7,311 nucleotides of DNA, from NCBI GenBank assembly GCA_041653015.1, contig JBAZGG010000024.1, forward strand, positions 1-7,311. Reading direction: 5' to 3'. The notes under the pieces were generated by a model, which made no database searches, was not told the DNA's origin, and saw nothing but the letters and a program-made list of their open reading frames with translations. Positions within the stretch are counted from its first letter, which is position 1, and every line of letters begins with the position of its first letter. The translations under genes and the position numbers were made by a program. Positions 1 to 5,210 of this stretch are shown here, one piece after another. The DNA is from JBAZGG01 sp041653015 (GTDB taxonomy: Bacteria > Bacillota_I > Bacilli_A > RFN20 > CAG-826).

Positions 1-1298
1 GCGGAAATATTTCTGCGATCAACTTGTTGAATATTAAAAAGATTGGCAAAAGGAGAAATACAATGCAATGGTTTAAAGTTCCACAAAAAATCTATTTTGA
101 ACGAAACTCAATTCAATATCTGCGCTCATGCAAAGAGGTTGGAAAAGTCTTTATCGTCACTGATCACTCGATGGTCGAATTAGGCTTTTTGAACAAGATT
201 ATCGATGAATTGAATCAAAGGCGAAATCCTGTGACTTATCAACTATTCGCAGAGGTGGAACCCGATCCAGATATCGAGACAGTCCGCAAAGGCGTGGCGA
301 TTATGGAGCGGTTTAAACCTGACACCATCATCGCTTTAGGTGGTGGTTCTTCGATGGACGCCGCTAAAGGAATGTGGATTTTCTATGAGCACCCAGAAGT
401 CAATTTTGACGATCTCAAACAAAAGTTTATGGATATCCGCAAAAGAGCATTTAAATATCCTGAATTAGGTCGGAAGAGCAAACTCATCTGTATTCCTACT
501 ACTTCCGGCACCGGAAGTGAAGTTTCACCATTCGCTGTCATATCTGATAAAGCGAATAATAAGAAATACCCATTGACCGATTATTCTTTAACCCCATCGA
601 TCGCGATTGTGGATCCTGAATTCACTACTAATCTACCAGCGAAAGCGACTGCCGAAACAGGCATGGACGTCTTGACGCATGCGATCGAAGCTTATACTTC
701 TGTCATGGCGAGCGATTATACCGATGGTTTAGCTTTGCAGGCTATCAAATTAGTCTTTGATTATTTACCGCGCGCTGTCAAAGATGGAAAACACGATTTA
801 AAAGCGAGAGAGAAAATGCATAATGCCGCGACTATTGCCGGAATGGCATTCGCAAATGCCTTCTTAGGTATGGCGCATTCTTTAGCTCATAAAATGGGTG
901 GAGAATTCCATGGAGTTCATGGAAGGATCTGTGCTATCTTGTTGCCTCATGTCATCAGATATAATGGCGTGGCGCCAACCAAGTTGTCTCTCTGGCCTAA
1001 GTATGAAGAATACGAATGCGATGAGAAATATCTCAGCATCTGTAAAACGCTCGGCTTGAAAGTCAAAGGCAAAGAAGATGCTGCTGAAGTTCTTGCGCAA
1101 GCGGTCGCTGATCTGTGCAAAGATATCGGGCTCGATTTGAATTTTGCATCGATCGTTCCCGACGAGAAATTCTATATGAGCAAACTCGAGGAAATCGCCT
1201 ATCTAGCTTTCGAAGATCAATGCACACCAGCCAACCCTCGCGTTCCTTTAGTCAAAGACATGATCTCGATTATGAAAGATGCCTATAAAGGTAATTAA
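1..1298 (+). CDS. adhE: Bifunctional aldehyde-alcohol dehydrogenase AdhE, C-terminal part (5' end outside window)
   Basis: This is the iron-dependent alcohol dehydrogenase half of AdhE, which reduces acetaldehyde to ethanol with NADH in mixed-acid fermentation. The frame is open from position 3 with no stop to its left. Before the methionine at 63 it reads GGNIS (first G partly outside the window) and then LLNIKKIGKRRNTMQWFKVP, which resembles the linker joining the two AdhE halves. The ATG at 63 with its AAAGGAGA is therefore probably internal. Numbering from that Met: nucleotide-binding GGGSSMDAAK at 93-102, TTSGTGSE at 146-153, and likely iron ligands D202, H206, H272 and H286 (GMDVLTHAIEAY and HSLAH...HGVHG). 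The C terminus has the AdhE-like FEDQCTPANPR. The catalytic half is intact. A strong terminator follows 16 bases downstream. The alternative is a stand-alone 411-residue alcohol dehydrogenase starting at 63; the family call is very sure, the fusion somewhat less so. Confidence 0.88.
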   Translation, partial: GNISAINLLNIKKIGKRRNTMQWFKVPQKIYFERNSIQYLRSCKEVGKVFIVTDHSMVELGFLNKIIDELNQRRNPVTYQLFAEVEPDPDIETVRKGVAIMERFKPDTIIALGGGSSMDAAKGMWIFYEHPEVNFDDLKQKFMDIRKRAFKYPELGRKSKLICIPTTSGTGSEVSPFAVISDKANNKKYPLTDYSLTPSIAIVDPEFTTNLPAKATAETGMDVLTHAIEAYTSVMASDYTDGLALQAIKLVFDYLPRAVKDGKHDLKAREKMHNAATIAGMAFANAFLGMAHSLAHKMGGEFHGVHGRICAILLPHVIRYNGVAPTKLSLWPKYEEYECDEKYLSICKTLGLKVKGKEDAAEVLAQAVADLCKDIGLDLNFASIVPDEKFYMSKLEEIAYLAFEDQCTPANPRVPLVKDMISIMKDAYKGN

Positions 1299-1314
1299 AC
1301 GCAAAAAAATAGAG

Positions 1315-1345
1315 AAACTGTCATGGAAATCCGTGGCAGTTTTTT
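1315..1345 (+). terminator. Intrinsic terminator after adhE
   Basis: A 12-bp stem pairs 1315-1326 (AAACTGTCATGG) with 1331-1342 (CCGTGGCAGTTT) around the tetraloop AAAT, with three G-T wobbles, and runs straight into T residues through 1345. An A-run at 1303-1309 precedes the stem, so it may also stop transcription weakly from the other strand. It separates adhE from the acetyltransferase gene, which therefore needs its own promoter. Confidence 0.88.
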
Positions 1346-1389
1346 GCTTTAAATCTGTCAACCGTGTTTTAAAAGACATGATTTTACGC

Positions 1390-1395
1390 TATTGT
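1390..1395 (+). promoter_or_regulatory. Weak candidate -10 box for the acetyltransferase gene
   Basis: TATTGT lies 10 bases before the ATG at 1406. If used, transcription would begin near 1402 and the mRNA would have almost no leader, which fits the absence of a Shine-Dalgarno. No convincing -35 box is present, so this is tentative. Confidence 0.25.
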
Positions 1396-1405
1396 CATAT
1401 TGAAT

Positions 1406-2032
1406 ATGAATAAACAAATCACCATTCGCCATGAAAGAGAAAGTGAATATCGCCTCGTCGAAGAGATGACAAGAGACGCTTTTTATAATGTTTATGCGCC
1501 AGGTTGTGTTGAACATTTCATTCTTCATCGCTTTCGTTCCCTTGCATCGTTCATCAAAGAATTGGATTACGTCTTGTTGGATGGCGATGAACTAGTCGCC
1601 CATATCATGTATGCCAGAGGAGAGATTAAATTGAGCGATGGAAACAGAAAACCTGTCATATGTTTTGGTCCGGTGAGCGTGAGGGTGGATAAGCAAAAAC
1701 AGGGATATGGTTCATCGCTCATCAATTTTACTTTGAAGAAAGCGGCGCAACTTGGGTACGGTGCCATTCTCATTTGTGGCAATCCCAATTACTATCATCG
1801 TTTTGGCTTTGTCAGCGCCTCAAATTTTAATATTAAATATTATGGTCTTGACGACGAGAGTCTCGACACATCATTTTTCATGGCAAAGGAATTAAAAACA
1901 GGATATTTAAGAGGAAGTAGTGGCACTTATAAAGATCCTGAAGGTTACGAAATAAACGAGCGAGATGTCGATGAATTCGACGCGACATTTCCCAAAAAAG
2001 AAAAGAAGAGATTATCGACTCAAATCAGATAG
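1406..2032 (+). CDS. GNAT family N-acetyltransferase
   Basis: A cytosolic acetyltransferase expected to move an acetyl group from acetyl-CoA to an amine; the substrate cannot be told from sequence. The 208 residues have the GNAT layout: an N-terminal strand (ITIRHERESE), helices with a conserved-type DAF (residues 24-26), a central strand ending in CFGPVSV, then acetyl-CoA-binding motif A, VDKQKQGYGSSLI, with Q97, G100 and G102 of the Q-x-x-G-x-G/A pattern. The PNYYHRFGF stretch at 127-135 is typical of the YhbS-like (COG3153) branch. A basic tail (KKEKKR) ends the protein. The ATG at 1406 was chosen; an in-frame TTG at 1400 would add two residues. No Shine-Dalgarno is visible before either start. 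It lies alone between an upstream terminator and the promoter of the next gene. Confidence 0.85.
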   Translation: MNKQITIRHERESEYRLVEEMTRDAFYNVYAPGCVEHFILHRFRSLASFIKELDYVLLDGDELVAHIMYARGEIKLSDGNRKPVICFGPVSVRVDKQKQGYGSSLINFTLKKAAQLGYGAILICGNPNYYHRFGFVSASNFNIKYYGLDDESLDTSFFMAKELKTGYLRGSSGTYKDPEGYEINERDVDEFDATFPKKEKKRLSTQIR

Positions 2033-2101
2033 TTAATTTTTGTTTTTTAGCAGTTATATTGTGGTTTTTATTTATCGAAATGCTTTGTAAAAATCGAATT
2101 T

Positions 2102-2110
2102 TGGTATAAT
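2102..2110 (+). promoter_or_regulatory. Extended -10 promoter giving a near-leaderless lipoprotein mRNA
   Basis: TGGTATAAT is a perfect extended -10 element (TG, one base, TATAAT). The -10 hexamer ends only 9 bases before the ATG at 2120, so the usual start point 6-8 bases downstream falls at about 2117-2119. A -35 is poor (CTTTGT at 2083-2088 with a 16-base spacer is the best), which the TG motif can compensate. No Shine-Dalgarno lies between promoter and ATG. Confidence 0.75.
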
Positions 2111-2119
2111 ATTTTTATC

Positions 2120-3613
2120 ATGAAAAAAACATTTGTCTTAGCTCTAGTTCCTATTCTAATCTGTGCGAGTTGTTCTTCCTCGTCTGTCGATTTGTCTAAC
2201 AGGATGATCACTTTTGAAGTGAATGGTTATTCTCTTCAAATGCCTTTAGGCAAAAATGATGTCTACTACGATGTGCCCACTCTCAACTGCGAGTTTAATA
2301 CCGAAATTAAATTGATTGAAAATATGTCGTGTGACGTTTCAATCGATGGTGTTTCGATCAGCAAAAATGAAACTCAATCGTTTTTACTCGATGAATTATC
2401 TTCGGATAAAAATATTGAAATTGGTATTGTGAGCGGATCTGATAGCAAGACATTCTTTATAAGAACGTACGCTAGTTTTCTCCCTGAGATGTCCTCTGAA
2501 GGCGCATCGCTATATGAGGGCGATTACTATCTATCTTTTATGAGCAATACCTCCGCTATCGCTAAACTGAGCAAAGAAGGTAAACTCCTCTATTATTACG
2601 GCAAAGATGAAATCGCAAAAGATGGCGATGGTCTTTATATTGATTTTAAGAAACACACATATAGCAGCGGTCAAGTCCGCTATTCATATCATGAATCGCG
2701 ACCTGATCAATTCTCGAATTTTAATCTCGCTGATTACGAGCCAGGCGAAAGAGTCGTTCTCGATGATCACTATCGCGAAGTGAAGCGCATCAGACGAGTT
2801 GGCTCCACTGATCGCTGTGGCGAAAATGACGCTCCTCTCGACGGCCATGATTTCATCCTTTTAAACGATAATCATTGGATATCGTCATCATATGTCAATC
2901 TTTTCGTCCATGATGTTCCGGCCGATTTGAATCCAAAATCAGATGGTGTCAGCCTCATCACCTCATACGTACAAGAAGTACAGAATGGCAATGTTGCCTT
3001 TGAATACTGCGCTTCAAATAATCCGGAGTTATATCGCTTAACCGATTCCTCTCATGCCGATTACGCCAACGCTGAATCGATATATCCCGATGCCTTCCAT
3101 TTCAATTCGATGGCGATCGATCCAAACGACGAAAATATCGTTCTCTCATATGAGTATTTATCGACGATGATCAAAGTGAGTCGCGATACGAAACAAATCA
3201 TATGGAAACTCTCTGGTGCGCAGGATGATTTCAATATGACATCAACGCAAAAAACATCATTTCAAAACTATGTGCGAATCACGGAAGATGGCTATCTGAC
3301 GATTTTCAACAACGGATGTGGTTATAGCACTCCAAAAACCTCGGTTATCAAAATGCGCATAAACGAAGATACGATGAGAGTAGAAATGTATAAATCGTAT
3401 TCGTCGGCAGGCCATTATTCCTCTCGAGGTGGTTCGGCGCAGCTTCTCGACAATACCAAAGATGTATTCTGTATCGGTTGGGGTGACAATTCCTCAGATG
3501 CGATCACCTATGCTGTCTCTGAAATCGATTTCAGCAAAACTGCTCCAGCGACCAGCTTCGCAATCGCCATTCCAAAAAAATTCTCTACCTATCGCGTTCA
3601 GAAATTTGCTTAA
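2120..3613 (+). CDS. Secreted lipoprotein, arylsulfotransferase (ASST)-like
   Basis: A 497-residue exported protein anchored outside the membrane. It begins with a short lipoprotein signal, MKKTFVLALVPILICASC; C18 is the likely lipidated cysteine in a slightly atypical lipobox (C-A-S-C), followed by a serine-rich linker. Residues about 25-120 look like a small beta domain. Residues about 125-490 carry the repeating strand pattern of the ASST propeller family: GDYYLSF, KEGKLLYYYG, GHDFILLNDNHW (H243), DAFHFNSMAID (H327), TKQIIWKLSG (359-366) and GYLTIFNNG. Known ASST enzymes move sulfate between phenolic compounds. Two positions expected to be catalytic look changed: the arginine 18 residues after the second histidine is E345, and the QH of the usual QHD-type motif is Q382-N383. 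It may therefore be a binding protein or a different enzyme. The start is fixed by the signal peptide. The family assignment is from pattern recognition and is fairly, not fully, sure. Confidence 0.75.
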   Translation: MKKTFVLALVPILICASCSSSSVDLSNRMITFEVNGYSLQMPLGKNDVYYDVPTLNCEFNTEIKLIENMSCDVSIDGVSISKNETQSFLLDELSSDKNIEIGIVSGSDSKTFFIRTYASFLPEMSSEGASLYEGDYYLSFMSNTSAIAKLSKEGKLLYYYGKDEIAKDGDGLYIDFKKHTYSSGQVRYSYHESRPDQFSNFNLADYEPGERVVLDDHYREVKRIRRVGSTDRCGENDAPLDGHDFILLNDNHWISSSYVNLFVHDVPADLNPKSDGVSLITSYVQEVQNGNVAFEYCASNNPELYRLTDSSHADYANAESIYPDAFHFNSMAIDPNDENIVLSYEYLSTMIKVSRDTKQIIWKLSGAQDDFNMTSTQKTSFQNYVRITEDGYLTIFNNGCGYSTPKTSVIKMRINEDTMRVEMYKSYSSAGHYSSRGGSAQLLDNTKDVFCIGWGDNSSDAITYAVSEIDFSKTAPATSFAIAIPKKFSTYRVQKFA

Positions 3614-3701
3614 TTCATTGTAATATGCGCTTTTAAGTTATACTTATTTTCCTTTTTGCTCGATTAATTATTGTTGGATAGAGATGGAAAATATCGGTAA
3701 A

Positions 3702-3719
3702 TCAGTAAATGTTTATTGA
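3702..3719 (+). repeat. 18-bp imperfect inverted repeat, possible operator
   Basis: TCAGTAAA (3702-3709) and TTTATTGA (3712-3719) are mirror arms around TG, matching at seven of eight positions. The right arm overlaps the candidate -35 box of gdhA, a common place for a repressor or activator site. It does not match a regulator motif known to me. Confidence 0.4.
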
Positions 3720-3743
3720 AGGTTGTAAACGCTTTCATAAAAT
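3716..3743 (+). promoter_or_regulatory. Candidate sigma-A promoter of the gdhA operon
   Basis: TTGAAG (3716-3721, four of six matches to the -35 consensus), a 16-base spacer and TAAAAT (3738-3743, five of six to the -10 consensus). Transcription would start near 3750, leaving a leader of about 110 bases. An alternative pair is TTGTAA (3723-3728) with TAGATT (3746-3751) at 17 bases. In either case the cre box overlaps the promoter core. Confidence 0.55.
3724..3737 (+). promoter_or_regulatory. cre site (CcpA catabolite control element)
   Basis: TGTAAACGCTTTCA matches the Bacillus consensus TGWAANCGNTNWCA at every specified position. It occupies the spacer of the candidate gdhA promoter, where CcpA binding normally represses. 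The expected effect is lower expression of gdhA, the DUF1015 gene and serC when preferred sugars are abundant. This supports a CcpA-bearing Bacillota host. Confidence 0.75.
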
Positions 3744-3764
3744 GATAGATTATTTAGGACGATA

Positions 3765-3778
3765 AATGCATATGCATT
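3765..3778. repeat. 14-bp perfect palindrome in the gdhA leader
   Basis: AATGCATATGCATT is its own reverse complement. It lies about 15 bases downstream of the predicted transcription start and spans the start codon of the possible leader ORF. It could be an operator; it is too compact to form a stable RNA hairpin. Confidence 0.45.
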
Positions 3779-3849
3779 CATTACTACATTGGACATCAAT
3801 CACATCGGAAAACTACATCTATGTGTTTTCATCGTGCTTGTGTCACTAA
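3766..3849 (+). CDS. Possible 27-residue leader ORF upstream of gdhA
   Basis: The frame opens with ATG CAT ATG CAT and runs 27 codons to the TAA at 3847-3849. A weak AGGA (3756-3759) stands six bases before its ATG. The stop codon shares its last base with the AGGAGG of gdhA, so a ribosome finishing here would sit on the gdhA initiation site. The peptide is unremarkable (four histidines, late cysteines, no run of one amino acid), so it does not look like a classical attenuation peptide. An open frame this short can arise by chance. Confidence 0.25.
   Translation: MHMHSLLHWTSITSENYIYVFSSCLCH
3808..3830 (+). promoter_or_regulatory. Leader hairpin before the gdhA ribosome binding site
   Basis: GAAAAC (3808-3813) pairs with GTTTTC (3825-3830). 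An inner ACA/TGT pairing closes a TCTA loop, with one bulged T at 3814. No U-run follows, so it is not a terminator. It ends 18 bases before the Shine-Dalgarno and could influence leader stability or translation. Confidence 0.25.
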
Positions 3850-3854
3850 GGAGG
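3849..3854 (+). promoter_or_regulatory. Strong ribosome binding site of gdhA
   Basis: AGGAGG, a full Shine-Dalgarno core, ends seven bases before the ATG at 3862 and fixes that start. It contrasts with the two preceding genes, which show none. Confidence 0.9.
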
Positions 3855-3861
3855 ACTTTTT

Positions 3862-5208
3862 ATGTACAAAAGTAGTTATCTAAACAGCGTTCTCGCTGAC
3901 GTCAAAAAGAAATATTCTTCAGAGCCTGAATTCCTTTCAGCGGTTGAGGAATTTTTTGATTCTATGGATTTTCTTCTCGCCAAAGATCCCAACATTGAGA
4001 AAAACGGCATCATTGAGCGATTGGTTGTTCCAGAAAGAACGATCACATTTCGTGTTTCTTGGGTTGATGATAAAGGCAAAATTCGCGTCAATACAGGCTA
4101 TCGCGTCGAATTTAATTCCGCGATTGGACCTTATAAAGGCGGCATGAGATTTGATCCATCAGTCAATTTATCAATTTTGAAATTCTTAGGTTTTGAACAG
4201 ACGTTTAAAAACAGTTTGACAGGGCTTCCGATGGGCGGTGGCAAGGGCGGTTCCGATTTTGACCCTCGCGGCAAATCGGATGCGGAAGTGATGAGATTCT
4301 GCCAATCATTCATGACGGAGTTATATCGCCACATCGGTCCTAATACGGATGTGCCAGCCGGTGATTTAGGCTTTGGTGCACGAGAGATCGGCTACATGTT
4401 TGGCATGTATAAAAAACTCGCCAACGAATTCACCGGTGTCTTCACCGGTAAAGGCGCTTCTTATGGTGGATCACTCGGTCGCCCAGAAGCGACTGGCTAT
4501 GGTCTTCTCTACTATGTCGCCGAAATGTTAAAAGCTTATAAGAAAACGACGATTAAAGGTCAACGCGTCGTCATTTCTGGATGTGGCAAAGTTGGCGGTA
4601 TGGCCGCTCTTAAAGCCAAAGAAATGGGCGCCAAACTCGTCGCGATGAGCGATATTCATGGTTACATCTATGACGAGAGTGGTCTCGATGTCGAATTCAT
4701 CAGTGAATGCGCCAAAGCGCATGGTGAATTCACCGCCGATTATCAAAAGAAATATGCGAAGGCGAAATTCGTTGCTGATCCGCACAAGATGTGGGAAATC
4801 CCTTGCGATATCGCTCTTCCATGCGCCTGCCAAGGTGAGATTCATCTCGCCGATGCAAAGCTGTTGGTGAAGAATGGTTGCTATATGATCGTTGAAGGCG
4901 CGAATATGCCTACGGATGTGGAAGCTATTCGCTATCTCAACTCGATCAACTTCTTGTTTGCTCCTGGAAAAGCCAGCAATGCTGGTGGTGTCGCCGTTTC
5001 CGGCTTAGAGATGAGCCAGAACGCCATGCACCTATCATGGACATTTGAAGAAGTGGATGAAAAACTGCAAGGCATCATGAAAGACATCTTCCATAAATGC
5101 CATGAGACAGCGGTCAAATTCGGTCAGCCTACCAATCTCGCTCTCGGAGCGAATATTGCTGGTTTCCTCAAAGTTTACGATGCGATGATCGCACAAGGTA
5201 TCATTTAA
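3862..5208 (+). CDS. gdhA: Glutamate dehydrogenase (hexameric, about 450-residue type)
   Basis: Catalyses the reversible reductive amination of 2-oxoglutarate with ammonia to L-glutamate in the cytosol. At 448 residues it has the usual length for the bacterial hexameric enzyme. The substrate domain carries GPYKGGMRF (K92), K116, PMGGGKGGSDFDP (K128) and DVPAGDLGFGAREIGYMFG (D168), the lysines and aspartate known to be catalytic in Clostridium symbiosum GDH with a constant offset of three. S380 in GVAVSGLEM lies in the glutamate pocket. The Rossmann domain begins VVISGCGKVGG (236-246), where most relatives have GSGNVA, and ends its second strand with S263-D264. The aspartate recalls NADP-linked enzymes, but the following residues differ, so cofactor choice is uncertain. 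First gene of an operon with DUF1015 and serC, behind a cre-controlled promoter and a strong ribosome binding site. Assignment is very secure. Confidence 0.96.
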   Translation: MYKSSYLNSVLADVKKKYSSEPEFLSAVEEFFDSMDFLLAKDPNIEKNGIIERLVVPERTITFRVSWVDDKGKIRVNTGYRVEFNSAIGPYKGGMRFDPSVNLSILKFLGFEQTFKNSLTGLPMGGGKGGSDFDPRGKSDAEVMRFCQSFMTELYRHIGPNTDVPAGDLGFGAREIGYMFGMYKKLANEFTGVFTGKGASYGGSLGRPEATGYGLLYYVAEMLKAYKKTTIKGQRVVISGCGKVGGMAALKAKEMGAKLVAMSDIHGYIYDESGLDVEFISECAKAHGEFTADYQKKYAKAKFVADPHKMWEIPCDIALPCACQGEIHLADAKLLVKNGCYMIVEGANMPTDVEAIRYLNSINFLFAPGKASNAGGVAVSGLEMSQNAMHLSWTFEEVDEKLQGIMKDIFHKCHETAVKFGQPTNLALGANIAGFLKVYDAMIAQGII

Positions 5209-5210
5209 TA

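Larger units (their letters stand above)
3614..3861 (+). other. Regulatory intergenic region upstream of gdhA
   Basis: This 248-base AT-rich gap separates the lipoprotein gene from the gdhA operon. It holds an inverted repeat, promoter, cre box, palindrome, a possible short leader ORF and a strong ribosome binding site, each listed separately. No good terminator for the lipoprotein gene is visible: AAGT-TAT-ACTT followed by a T-rich stretch near 3633-3660 has only a 4-bp stem. No known riboswitch was recognised. Confidence 0.7.

Noticed and set aside
501..518. Perfect 8-bp inverted repeat ACTTCCGG-CA-CCGGAAGT inside adhE
   Set aside because: It encodes the conserved TTSGTGSE motif; the symmetry follows from codon choice and the loop is too short for a stable hairpin.
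882..1100. 72-codon minus-strand open frame over adhE
   Set aside because: It is antisense to strongly conserved alcohol dehydrogenase codons, with no family resemblance seen.
3429..3623. 64-codon frame overlapping the end of the lipoprotein gene
   Set aside because: It is out of frame inside a clear gene and has no sign of its own translation signals.
3614..3765. Riboswitch or T-box before gdhA
   Set aside because: No known aptamer core, T-box motif or terminator/antiterminator pair could be recognised in the leader.
4420..4450. Direct repeat TTCACCGGT within gdhA
   Set aside because: It reflects the repeated residues TG-VF-TG in a conserved segment of the enzyme, not a DNA repeat of note.
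4528..4845. 105-codon minus-strand open frame over gdhA
   Set aside because: This is a shadow of the conserved Rossmann domain; the translation resembles no family known to me.
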